Made by a program: the position numbers and the translations under genes. This document shows, one piece after another, positions 34,189 to 41,844 of a stretch of DNA of 41,844 nt. The notes beneath the pieces were generated by a model. It ran no database searches. It saw only the letters and a list, made by a program, of their open reading frames with translations, and had not been told where the DNA came from. How positions within the stretch are numbered: the stretch's first letter is position 1; every line of letters begins with the position of its first letter. Source of the stretch: Catenulisporales bacterium (GTDB taxonomy: Bacteria; Actinomycetota; Actinomycetes; Streptomycetales; Catenulisporaceae); contig JAEKKI010000136.1 in NCBI GenBank assembly GCA_019510485.1, positions 1 through 41,844 of the forward strand, in the 5' to 3' direction.

Positions 34189-34222
34189 CGCGTTCTCTCG
34201 CCGATGTTCTTGGAGGATCCCC

Positions 34223-34717
34223 ATGACCGACCTGTTGATGCGCGCCGCCGATGGAGCCGATGCCGCGGACCGCGCACTGCTGGAGCGGTTGTGGTTGCTG
34301 TTCCGGCATGACATGACGGAGTTCACCGGCGCTCTGCCGAATCCGGACGGCACGTTTCGCAGCGAGTGGCTGGTCTCGGCGCTGGAGGACGAGGACTGGG
34401 CGGCGTATCTGGCGTTCGCGGACGATCGGCCGCTGGGTTTCGCTTTCGTGCGCGCGTTGGAGCAGCCGATGCGGGTGGTGAACAGCTTCTTCATCGTGCG
34501 TGGCGCTCGGCGGAGTGGTTACGGGATGCAGTTCGCGCAGTATGTGCTGACAGCGCATCCCGGACCGTGGGAGATCGCGTTCCAGGATGCGAATGCCAAG
34601 GGCGCGCGATTCTGGCGGCGGCTGGCGCAACAGGTCGCCCCGGACGCGTGGCACGAGGAGGAGCGTCCGGCCGCGCGGCCCGAGATGCCGCCGAACGTGT
34701 GGGTCGTTATTCCGTAG
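34223..34717 (+). CDS. GNAT-family N-acetyltransferase
   Basis: A 164-residue acetyltransferase-like protein. GGAGG six bases before ATG 34223 supports the start. The fold is visible as WAAYLAFADDRPLGFAFVRAL, NSFFIVRGARRSGYGMQFAQYVL (acetyl-CoA loop RGARRSGYG) and WEIAFQDANAKGARFWRRLAQQ. Substrate unknown. It is 33 bases before the RNA ligase gene and in the same direction, but that gene seems to have its own -10 box. Confidence 0.85.
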   Translation: MTDLLMRAADGADAADRALLERLWLLFRHDMTEFTGALPNPDGTFRSEWLVSALEDEDWAAYLAFADDRPLGFAFVRALEQPMRVVNSFFIVRGARRSGYGMQFAQYVLTAHPGPWEIAFQDANAKGARFWRRLAQQVAPDAWHEEERPAARPEMPPNVWVVIP

Positions 34718-34738
34718 AGCGCACGGTCCGCTGATCCC

Positions 34739-34744
34739 TACAGT
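34739..34744 (+). promoter_or_regulatory. -10 box of the RNA-repair cassette
   Basis: TACAGT ends six bases before the ATG at 34751. The distance suggests a leaderless transcript for the ligase-kinase gene; no ribosome site is present. Confidence 0.5.
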
Positions 34745-34750
34745 GGCGCC

Positions 34751-36544
34751 ATGCGCGTCCACTATCCCCGTACACCCCATCTGCCCTGGTCGCCCGGCGC
34801 CACGGCGGACGACGTGCGCGCCGGGGATCTGGCGGGGCTCGTGGGGCGGCGCGTCGTGATCACCGAGAAGCTGGACGGAGAGAACACGACGCTGTATCGA
34901 GACGGGTTGCATGCGCGGTCGCTGGATTCGGCACACCATCCTTCACGGGCCTGGATCAAGGCGCTGCATGGCCGGGTCGCTGGGCGGATACCCGAGGGGT
35001 GGCGGATCTGCGGGGAGAACCTGTTCGCTCGGCATTCGATCGCTTATGACGATCTGGACGGGTACTTCTACGGGTTCTCGGTGTGGGACGGCGAGCGGTG
35101 TCTGGACTGGGACTCCACAGTGCGGTTCCTCAGGAGCATCGGGATACCGACGCCGCGTGTGTTGTTCCGTGGGACGTTCGACGGCGAGGAGCGGACGCTC
35201 GGCAAGGCTTTCCGGCTGGATCTGAATCGGCAGGAAGGCTATGTGGTGCGGGTCGAGGAGGGATTCGCCTTTGGCGAGTTCGGTTCGCGGGTCGCCAAGT
35301 GGGTTCGGCCGTCGCATGTGCAGACCGACACGCATTGGATGTTCGCTTCGGTCGTACCGAACGGGCTCGGGGCTACGGCACCGTTGTGGTCGGTGCGGAG
35401 TGGGGTCGACGTTGAGGCTGCTGAGTTGGCTGCCGCCGTCGGTCTCGATGCGAAGCCGGATGTCGCCATCCTCGCTGACGCCTACTCCCGGTTGGACGTC
35501 TCAGGTTCCTTCGGCGACGCACGGCTGGTCGGGGCGGTTGCCGCACTGGTTCACGATCGGCGGCGTGCGGATGTGATGGCCGGACTCGCGGCACCGCTGG
35601 GGACTGTGGCGACGGCGCGGCGGGTCGGGGATGTCGTCGGGCTCGCGCGGCGTCTTCATCAGGCTTTCGACGATGAGCAGCGGCGTGTCGGGCTGGCGCG
35701 GATGGCGTTCGGCACTGACTTTGCTGTGCTGCACGCCGTTGCGGCCGCCACGGCTCCGGATGCCGCTGCGGCCGAGCAGGTCGCGTGGTCGGCGTTGGTC
35801 GCCGAGGACGCCGGGTTGCTTCCGCGGTCGCCGCTGCCGGCATTGCGGGCTGCGTGCCGGGCGGCTTTCTCGGAATTGCCCGGTCGAGCAGCGGACCGAT
35901 GTTGGGGCGAGGCGCGGGAGTTGTTCGCGCAGGGGCGGATCGCCTCGGTGGCGGAAGCTGTGGCGGCGACGTGGCGTTGGCGCGATGGCGACTATCCTCG
36001 GCTGTTCCATCTGATCGGGGTTTCCGGTAGCGGTAAGAGCACGCTGGTCGATGCGATGGCTCGCGCGGCCGGTACCGAGGTCGTCAGTCTCGACGCGCTG
36101 CGATCGGCGCGCGGGTCGCGGGCTGATCAGTCGGCGAATCAAGAGGTGCTGCACGAGGCTTTGCACCGACTGGAGGTTCTCCTGGCGCGGGGGACGGATG
36201 TCGTCTGGGATGCGACGTCGCTGACGCGGCAGCAGCGGTCGTTGGTGGATCGTGTTGCTCAGCGTCGCAATGCGCTGATCGAGCACAGGGTGCTGCTTGT
36301 GTCGGCTTCGGAGCTGGCTGTGCGGAATCGCGAGCGCGAGCATCCGGTTCCGGACGACGTGCTGAGCGCACAGCTGCGGAGGTTCGATCCGCCGTATCCG
36401 GGTGAGGCGCACCGGGTCTCCTATAGTGCCTCGCGCGCCGATGATCTGGACTACGGCGATCTCGACTACGACGACGCCTTCAACTACCCGTTCAACTTCG
36501 ACCTCGGCTTCGCCACGCTGCCGTCGGCACTCCGGGAGGACTGA
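34751..36544 (+). CDS. RNA ligase fused to a polynucleotide kinase-like domain
   Basis: A 597-residue two-domain enzyme. Residues 1-210 are an ATP-dependent RNA ligase of the Rnl2/Rnl5-like group. Lys40 in EKLDGEN is the adenylation site; GENLFA follows; FYGF is motif III; EGYVVR is motif IV; AKWVR (182-186) is motif V. Residues 210-415 are helical and unrecognised. Residues 418-560 are a P-loop kinase: GVSGSGKST, SLDALR, VVWDATSLTRQQR and RNREREHPVPDDV, the layout of T4 Pnkp-type 5' kinases. It should phosphorylate 5'-OH ends and seal them to 3'-OH ends. No phosphatase domain is present here; end-healing could come from the next gene, six bases downstream. Confidence 0.87.
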   Translation: MRVHYPRTPHLPWSPGATADDVRAGDLAGLVGRRVVITEKLDGENTTLYRDGLHARSLDSAHHPSRAWIKALHGRVAGRIPEGWRICGENLFARHSIAYDDLDGYFYGFSVWDGERCLDWDSTVRFLRSIGIPTPRVLFRGTFDGEERTLGKAFRLDLNRQEGYVVRVEEGFAFGEFGSRVAKWVRPSHVQTDTHWMFASVVPNGLGATAPLWSVRSGVDVEAAELAAAVGLDAKPDVAILADAYSRLDVSGSFGDARLVGAVAALVHDRRRADVMAGLAAPLGTVATARRVGDVVGLARRLHQAFDDEQRRVGLARMAFGTDFAVLHAVAAATAPDAAAAEQVAWSALVAEDAGLLPRSPLPALRAACRAAFSELPGRAADRCWGEARELFAQGRIASVAEAVAATWRWRDGDYPRLFHLIGVSGSGKSTLVDAMARAAGTEVVSLDALRSARGSRADQSANQEVLHEALHRLEVLLARGTDVVWDATSLTRQQRSLVDRVAQRRNALIEHRVLLVSASELAVRNREREHPVPDDVLSAQLRRFDPPYPGEAHRVSYSASRADDLDYGDLDYDDAFNYPFNFDLGFATLPSALRED

Positions 36545-36550
36545 GTCGCG

Positions 36551-39253
36551 ATGCGTACCAGCCAGGAGATCTACCACCGGGTGCGGTGGGATGCGCGGTT
36601 CGACGCGTCGCGGTTCGTGCTCGGGGTGGAGCAGCGGGGGCGGGGGCCAAAGCGGGTGCCTTTGCCGTCGTTCGATCCGCAGGGGGAGATTCCGTGGCAT
36701 CGGGTGGTGTTCTTCGAGGCGGACGGCGAGGTGGTCTGGGATCGGGCGTCGGGGCTCGATGCGCTGGACGCGAGCGGGGCGGGGTTGGCGCGGCGGGAGC
36801 GGGTACTGCCGGCGCCGTTCTTCGAGGCTCGGACGCCACATGTTTTTGCGGACGGGCGATGGCGTCCGGTCACGGATTCAGGGTCGGGCGCGGGCGCTGT
36901 CTCGCAGATCAAGGTCCTGACGTGGAACACGCTGTGGGACCGGTATGACAGCGATCTGATCCAGACGGAGCGACGGCGGCCGATGCTGCTGGCGGCTCTA
37001 GCGGCGGCGGATGTGGACGTGATCGCGTTGCAGGAGGTCGAGCCGGCGCTGCTGAAGATGCTGCTGGCCGAGCCTTGGGTGCGCGAGGGGTGGACACTCG
37101 GCGGCGATCCGCGTTCGTCGGACGTCGCGGACAGCGGTTTGGTGCTGCTGAGCCGACTGCCGGTGGTCGAGGCCGGGTGGCATGCGCTGGCTCGGTTCAA
37201 GGCGGTCACGGCTCTCGTCGTGGAGACGGCCACTGGGCCGGTCGTGGTCGCGGACACGCATTTGAGCAGCGATCACTCGACCGATGGCGCGGGACTGCGA
37301 GTCGAGCAGCTCGGGCAACTCGCCGATGGATTGAGCGCGATCGATGCGCCCGTGCTGCTGGTCGGTGACTTCAACGAAGACAGTGACGCCCCGGCGACGC
37401 GGCTGGGGCTCACGGACGCGTGGACGCAGGTGCATGGCGCCGACGACCGGACTCCGACGTTCGATCCGACGGTGAATCCGCTGGCTGCCGTGTCGTCGCT
37501 GACCGGAGAGGCCAAGCGGCTGGATCGGGTGCTGCTGCGCGGGTGGCGGGCTTCCGCCGCGCGATTGGTCGGGGACGTGGCCGACAGCGAGGGCCTGTTC
37601 GCATCCGATCACTACGGGGTCGCTGTCGCTGCTTACGAGGATGCTTCGGTTACCGCTCCTGCTTCCGCTTCCGCTTCCGAGGTGCATCCGACGGCGCGTA
37701 CAGCCGTGGCCTGGATCCCCCCGGATGAGTTGTGGGACGACATCCAGGAGGTGCGTCGCCGCCTGGATCCGCAGATCCGTCGCTGGCCGCCGCATGTCAA
37801 CATCCTGTTCGGATTCGTTCCCGAATCAGAGTTCGACGCTGCTGCCCCCTCGATCAGCAAGGCAGCAGCTGCGATTCCTCCCTTCAAGGTGCGATTCGGC
37901 AAACTGCGTCAGTTCAGCCATCGCAGCGACTCGACACTGTGGCTGGATCCGGAGGGGGAGGGCTGGTCCGCGCTGCACGCGTCTTTGCTCGCGCGCTTTC
38001 CCGCCTGCCGCGATCGCGACGAGTTCGTTCCCCACCTGACCATCGGCAAGGTCGCGGATCCCGCACGGGCCGTCGTGACATTCGCTCCGATCGCGACGGC
38101 CGTCCGGGAACTCGCGCTGCTGTCGCGGCGTGGCGACGAGCCGATGCAGGTGCGCGCCGTCGTGACGCTCGGCACCGGACAAGTGCGCTGGCTCGACTCT
38201 GACGCCGCTGTTTCGGTGATGGGCCGGCCGACACTTGATCACGAGGCGACCGCCCTCGCCGACCGTGTCCGCACGGCGCTTCCCGAGGCGGGGATACACG
38301 TTGTCGGCTCGCGTCGTTTCGAGGCGGCCCTGCCGGGTGCTGATCTCGATCTCGTCGCGGCAGTACCCGGATCGCCCGATGTCGACGTGCTCCAGCAGCG
38401 AGTCACCTCGGCGGTCGGGCCGGCGTGTCGCGTGCGGCAACTCGTCGGCGCCCGGGTGCCCGGGCTGCGCATCGTGACGCCGACCCTCAGCGCCGATCTG
38501 GTCCTGGCTCCGGTGGGTGACGTGCCGGTGGCCGAGGCGATCGAACGACGCGGTGAGTTGGGCGACACCATCGCCGCCACGTTGTCCGCTGTCTCCGATG
38601 CCGAAGCGATCCGCGCATTGCGGCCGGGCCCGCACGTGCGTGTAGTGAAGGCGTGGGCCCACGCTCGCGGTCTCGACGCGGCTCCGCTCGGCGGCCTGCC
38701 GGGACTGGCATGGGCGCTGATGGCAGCACGCTGCCGGGACCTGACCGAGTTCTTCGAGACGTGGGCCGCCCACGACTGGCACGAGCCCATCTGCACCCCC
38801 ACCGCACCGGTGCGCGACCTCACCCTGCACCTCACCTCCGCAATGCGCGACCTAATCACCGAAGAGCTCTATAACGCCTGGGAAACGGCCACTGCCACCC
38901 GCGACCCACTCCCCGCCCTCCTGGCGCCCCCACCCCTACACCGCCGCCACCGCCGCTGGGCGGTACTCACCCTCACCGCCACCGGACCAGCACACCGCGA
39001 CACACTCGAAGGCCGCGTCCGAGGCCGCACCCGCGGCCTCCTGACCACCCTCCACGAAGCCGGCATCCCCGACACCCACGCCTGGCCCCGCCCGTTCCAC
39101 ACCACCGACACCGAACTCCGCTTCGCCATCGGCCTCGGCCGTACCCCACCGACCCACGACGCGCTGGACGCGCTCACGAAGCACTGGCTCAGGGGCCTGT
39201 CTGGAGTGAGCGTCACGCTCGCCGACAACGGCGAGGTTCCAACGCTGCGTTGA
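36551..39253 (+). CDS. MJ1316-EEP-2H-poly(A)polymerase fusion, RNA end processing
   Basis: A 900-residue fusion. Residues 1-75 are an MJ1316 (DUF504) domain (RVRWDARFD, EIPWHRVVFFEADGEVVWDR), proposed to recognise cyclic RNA ends. Residues 118-362 are an endonuclease/exonuclease/phosphatase domain with Asn126 (TWNTLWD), Glu162 (ALQEVE), His237 (DTHLSS), Asp273/Asn275 (GDFNED) and Asp353-His354 (SDHYG). Residues 385-548 are a 2H phosphoesterase (HVNI at 415, HLTI at 495) able to open 2',3'-cyclic phosphates. Residues 560-890 resemble eukaryotic-type poly(A) polymerases: GSRRFEAALPGADLDLV with Asp598/Asp600, a third Asp near 649, and VKAWAHARGLDAAPLGGLPGLAWALMAAR. GGGAGG lies 11 bases before the ATG. 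Catalytic residues look intact in all parts. Confidence 0.88.
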   Translation: MRTSQEIYHRVRWDARFDASRFVLGVEQRGRGPKRVPLPSFDPQGEIPWHRVVFFEADGEVVWDRASGLDALDASGAGLARRERVLPAPFFEARTPHVFADGRWRPVTDSGSGAGAVSQIKVLTWNTLWDRYDSDLIQTERRRPMLLAALAAADVDVIALQEVEPALLKMLLAEPWVREGWTLGGDPRSSDVADSGLVLLSRLPVVEAGWHALARFKAVTALVVETATGPVVVADTHLSSDHSTDGAGLRVEQLGQLADGLSAIDAPVLLVGDFNEDSDAPATRLGLTDAWTQVHGADDRTPTFDPTVNPLAAVSSLTGEAKRLDRVLLRGWRASAARLVGDVADSEGLFASDHYGVAVAAYEDASVTAPASASASEVHPTARTAVAWIPPDELWDDIQEVRRRLDPQIRRWPPHVNILFGFVPESEFDAAAPSISKAAAAIPPFKVRFGKLRQFSHRSDSTLWLDPEGEGWSALHASLLARFPACRDRDEFVPHLTIGKVADPARAVVTFAPIATAVRELALLSRRGDEPMQVRAVVTLGTGQVRWLDSDAAVSVMGRPTLDHEATALADRVRTALPEAGIHVVGSRRFEAALPGADLDLVAAVPGSPDVDVLQQRVTSAVGPACRVRQLVGARVPGLRIVTPTLSADLVLAPVGDVPVAEAIERRGELGDTIAATLSAVSDAEAIRALRPGPHVRVVKAWAHARGLDAAPLGGLPGLAWALMAARCRDLTEFFETWAAHDWHEPICTPTAPVRDLTLHLTSAMRDLITEELYNAWETATATRDPLPALLAPPPLHRRHRRWAVLTLTATGPAHRDTLEGRVRGRTRGLLTTLHEAGIPDTHAWPRPFHTTDTELRFAIGLGRTPPTHDALDALTKHWLRGLSGVSVTLADNGEVPTLR

Positions 39254-39255
39254 GG

Positions 39256-39417
39256 TCACCTGGCAGGTGGCGCCCCGCCATTTCGCCGACGCAGTAACCG
39301 CGCGCCACGAAAACCGGGCACCTGGCGGAGGTGTCCGGCAACAATGGTTTCGTAGTGCCGCTGGTAATCGTCCGCCGTCGAGGCGGGCGCCCAGCCCCGC
39401 CAGGTTCGCGCGATCAT
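39256..39417 (-). pseudogene. Truncated antibiotic-biosynthesis-monooxygenase-like gene
   Basis: From ATG 39417 the frame reads MIARTWRGWAPASTADDYQ and then HYETIVAGHLRQVPGFRGARLLRR, the N-terminal strand-helix of ABM-domain proteins, before ending after 53 residues in GGAPPAR. The family normally needs about 95-105 residues. AAGGGG precedes the ATG. The break lies two bases from the stop of the 900-residue gene, so the relic probably marks the edge of the inserted segment. The remaining sequence to 39515 shows nothing else. Confidence 0.5.
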
Positions 39418-39515
39418 CGGGGTTCCCTTCGCAGAGGAGAGCCAGTACTCGAGTTCGAGATTCTGCCCCTGACGGATGCGGAGCGGGGTCCCGCGCGGCC
39501 CCGCCGCCTCTACCC

Positions 39516-40223
39516 CTAAGCCGCCCCACCCACTGTCACCGTCCGCATCCCATCCCCCACAACCCGGCCGCCGATCTCCGCCCACCCCTCAGCCTTCGCC
39601 GGCCGCGCCAGGATCTCCGACCCCCACCCCTGCCGAATCACCAGCGGCCGCCGCAGCGCCTCCACTTGCCGCATCGCCGCCGAACCGGTGGCCTCGTCCT
39701 CGTCGATGCCCATCGCGGCGGCGAAGGCGCGGGCCCGGATGATGCCGCGCTGCTCGTCGACCCACGCCCAGAACTCGTGATGCTGGTACTCCGGCCCCGG
39801 CGGGACCGACAGCATGTCCACCTTCGCCTCGTCGGCGACCTGCACCAGGCTCCACTTCGGCGCGTCGGCGATCCGTCCGCGGATCCAGGTGCGCTCGTCC
39901 TCCGCCCAGGTCGTGACCTCCGCGGCCTTCGCCGGGCGCAGCGTGGACACGGTCCTGCCGGTCAGCCGGGACAGCAGCCAGGCCGTCCCGACGAGCGGGT
40001 GGCCGGCCAGCGGCAGTTCGGTGGCCGGGGTGAATATGCGCAGCGCGGCCTTGTCCACGTCGTCGACGAAGACCACCTCGCTGAACCGCAGGTCCGCGGC
40101 CAGCTTGGAGCCGGCGGCGGCGTCCAGGCCGGCGGCGTCCAGGACCACACCCAGGTTGTTGCCGAACAGCCCTTGCTCGTCCGTGAACACGCGGACTATG
40201 TGGACCTCAGCCATCTCGCTCAT
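39516..40223 (-). CDS. PhzF-like isomerase family protein
   Basis: A 235-residue PhzF-family protein (epimerase fold), shorter than the usual 260-300. The active-site Glu of the family is kept in RFSEVVFV, and LPLAGHPLVGTAWLL and DEDEATGSAA are the family signatures. The second half is reduced, with VDEQRGIIRARAFAAAMGI. The substrate is unknown; most such proteins are not phenazine enzymes. ATG 40223 or the third codon later (MAEVHIVRVF) may be used. It lies between lepA and the inserted segment, on the same strand as lepA, 38 bases after it. Confidence 0.82.
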   Translation of the reverse strand: MSEMAEVHIVRVFTDEQGLFGNNLGVVLDAAGLDAAAGSKLAADLRFSEVVFVDDVDKAALRIFTPATELPLAGHPLVGTAWLLSRLTGRTVSTLRPAKAAEVTTWAEDERTWIRGRIADAPKWSLVQVADEAKVDMLSVPPGPEYQHHEFWAWVDEQRGIIRARAFAAAMGIDEDEATGSAAMRQVEALRRPLVIRQGWGSEILARPAKAEGWAEIGGRVVGDGMRTVTVGGAA

Positions 40224-40261
40224 GGGGCCAGGCTACTGCCTGATCGCCCCGCCGCACGGGT

Positions 40262-41844
40262 TCACTTCTTAGTGGCTTTATCCCCGGTCTCGGAGGTCAG
40301 GGCGGCGATGAAGGCGTCCTGCGGCACTTCCACCCGGCCGACCATCTTCATCCGCTTCTTTCCTTCCTTCTGCTTCTCCAGCAGCTTGCGCTTACGCGAG
40401 ATGTCGCCGCCGTAACATTTGGCGAGCACGTCCTTGCGCATCGCCCGAACGGTCTCCCGGGCGATCACCCGCGAGCCGATCGCGGCCTGGATCGGCACCT
40501 CGAACTGCTGCCGGGGGATCAGCTCGCGCAGGCGTTCGGCCATCTTCACGCCGTAGGCGTAGGCCTTGTCCTTGTGCACGATCGCCGAGAAGGCGTCGAC
40601 GGTCTCGCCGTGCAGCAGGATGTCCACCTTCACCAGCTCCGCCTGCTGCTCGCCGGTGGTCTCGTAGTCCAGTGAGGCGTAGCCGCGGGTCTTGGACTTC
40701 AGCGAGTCGAAGAAGTCGAAGACGATCTCGGCCAGCGGCAGCGTGTAGCGGATCTCGACCCGGTCCTCGGACAGGTAGTCCATCCCGAGCATGATCCCGC
40801 GCCGGCTCTGGCACAGCTCCATCACGGCGCCGACGAAGTCGTTCGGGGTCAGGATCGTGGCACGCACCACCGGCTCGTGGATCGCCGTCACCTTGCCGCC
40901 GGGCATCTCCGAGGGGTTGGTGACGATGTGCTCGCTGCCGTCCTCCATCTGCACCCGGTACACCACCGACGGCGCGGTGGCGATCAGGTCCAGGTTGAAC
41001 TCGCGGTCCAGCCGCTCCCGGATGATCTCCAGGTGCAGCAGCCCCAGGAAGCCGACCCGGAAGCCGAAGCCCAGCGCCGCCGACGTCTCCGGCTCGTAGA
41101 CCAGCGCCGCGTCGTTGAGCTGGAGCTTGTCCAGGGCCTCGCGCAGCTCCGGGTAGTCCGAGCCGTCGATCGGGTAGATGCCGGAGAACACCATCGGCTT
41201 GGGTTCCTTGTATCCGCCCAGGGACTGGACCGCGCCCTTGTTCTGGGTGGTGACGGTGTCGCCGACCTTGGACTGCCGCACGTCCTTCACACCGGTGATC
41301 AGGTAGCCCACCTCGCCGGCGGCCAGCCCCTGCGAGGGCTTGGGCTCCGGGGAGATGACGCCGATCTCCAGCAGCTCGTGGGTGGCGCCGGTGGACATCA
41401 TCTGGATGCGCTCGCGCTTGTTCAGATGGCCGTCGACCACCCGGACGTAGGTGACCACGCCGCGGTAGGAGTCGTAGACCGAGTCGAAGATCATGGCGCG
41501 CGCCGGGCCGCCGGGGTCGCCGGCCGGCGCCGGGACGCGGCGCACGACCTCGTTGAGCACGTCCGGCACGCCGAGCCCGGTCTTGGCCGAGACCCGCAGC
41601 ACCTCGTCCGGGTCGCAGCCGATCAGCCGGGCCATCTCCTCGGCGTACTTCTCCGGCTGCGCCGCCGGCAGGTCGATCTTGTTCAGCACCGGGATGATCT
41701 GCAGCTCGTTCTCCATGGCCAGGTACAGGTTGGCCAGGGTCTGCGCCTCGATGCCCTGAGCGGCGTCGACCAGCAGGAGCGTGCCCTCGCACGCCGCCAG
41801 GGAGCGGGAAACCTCGTAGGTGAAGTCCACGTGCCCGGGGGTGT
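40262..41844 (-). CDS. lepA: Elongation factor 4 (LepA), 5' end outside the window
   Basis: Ribosome-associated translation GTPase that promotes back-translocation or initiation quality control. The frame is open to the window edge, and the partial G3 motif TPGHVDF is read at 41827-41842; the P-loop lies beyond. G4 is NKID, and the later EF4 parts are complete: [63 protein letters not shown] and the EF4-specific C-terminal domain ([29 protein letters not shown]). About 527 of some 600 residues are present. Confidence 0.96.
   Translation of the reverse strand, partial: TPGHVDFTYEVSRSLAACEGTLLLVDAAQGIEAQTLANLYLAMENELQIIPVLNKIDLPAAQPEKYAEEMARLIGCDPDEVLRVSAKTGLGVPDVLNEVVRRVPAPAGDPGGPARAMIFDSVYDSYRGVVTYVRVVDGHLNKRERIQMMSTGATHELLEIGVISPEPKPSQGLAAGEVGYLITGVKDVRQSKVGDTVTTQNKGAVQSLGGYKEPKPMVFSGIYPIDGSDYPELREALDKLQLNDAALVYEPETSAALGFGFRVGFLGLLHLEIIRERLDREFNLDLIATAPSVVYRVQMEDGSEHIVTNPSEMPGGKVTAIHEPVVRATILTPNDFVGAVMELCQSRRGIMLGMDYLSEDRVEIRYTLPLAEIVFDFFDSLKSKTRGYASLDYETTGEQQAELVKVDILLHGETVDAFSAIVHKDKAYAYGVKMAERLRELIPRQQFEVPIQAAIGSRVIARETVRAMRKDVLAKCYGGDISRKRKLLEKQKEGKKRMKMVGRVEVPQDAFIAALTSETGDKATKK

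Noticed and set aside
33877-34222. Possible structured RNA gene
   Set aside because: Apart from the terminator hairpin no conserved RNA fold could be recognised.
39331-39519. Short plus-strand frame between the RNA-repair gene and the PhzF-like gene
   Set aside because: It has no recognisable features and lies opposite the ABM relic.

Overview
The window is 41.8 kb of high-GC actinobacterial chromosome. Supporting this are the strong third-position GC/AT asymmetry, many GTG/TTG starts, TAnnnT -10 boxes directly in front of start codons, and the gene order. Read on the minus strand, the backbone runs lepA - hemW - hrcA - dnaJ - rsmE - HIT - phoH - ybeY - corC - tRNA-Gly - cytidine-deaminase-like - era - leuA - recO - uppS and ends beside a znu/zur zinc locus. 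That is the order seen in Streptomyces and related families. I would place it in a streptomycete- or Catenulispora-like lineage; the genus is not determinable from this window.

Region 1 (1-3.3 kb, plus strand): a zinc importer (znuA, znuC, znuB) with a Zur box in front of znuA, followed by zur. Region 2 (3.4-7.1 kb, minus): an ECF sigma factor with a SnoaL-like tail, a small cupin protein translationally coupled to it, an MFS drug exporter and a short-chain dehydrogenase. Three of these transcription units carry the same promoter, CGATGA-N17-CGTCAYACA, so this is a self-contained ECF regulon. Region 3 (7.1-11.9 kb, minus): uppS, recO, a zinc-ribbon/TerB-like protein with a repeated tail, and leuA with a leader peptide containing four consecutive Leu codons plus an attenuator hairpin.

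Region 4 (12.0-15.9 kb, plus): a protealysin-like M4 metallopeptidase without a signal peptide, a tandem GNAT protein and two membrane proteins of unknown role. Region 5 (15.9-21.8 kb, minus): era, a degenerate cytidine deaminase fold protein, tRNA-Gly, corC, ybeY and phoH. phoH is interrupted by a 359-residue LAGLIDADG intein that has the signature of the rare class 3 inteins. Region 6 (21.9-26.3 kb): a VWA protein and a divergent adenylosuccinate-synthetase paralogue in one operon behind a perfect inverted repeat, then a HIT hydrolase (minus) and a DMFA2-type protein (plus).

Region 7 (26.3-33.9 kb): rsmE, dnaJ and hrcA (minus, with a CIRCE element), an MBL-fold hydrolase and a DUF3097 protein (plus), then a DUF4232 lipoprotein, a MOSC protein and hemW (minus). 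Region 8 (33.9-39.5 kb) interrupts the normally close lepA-hemW pair and is bounded by two gene relics. It holds a GNAT protein and a two-gene RNA-repair cassette. The first cassette gene is an RNA ligase fused to a polynucleotide kinase-like domain. The second is a 900-residue fusion of an MJ1316 (DUF504) domain, an endonuclease/exonuclease/phosphatase domain, a 2H phosphoesterase and a poly(A)-polymerase-like nucleotidyltransferase. Together they could recognise, heal, extend and seal broken RNA ends. Region 9: a short PhzF-like protein and lepA, cut by the window edge.

The items most worth a second look are the RNA-repair cassette, the three-promoter ECF regulon, the class 3 PhoH intein, and the VWA + PurA-like operon.
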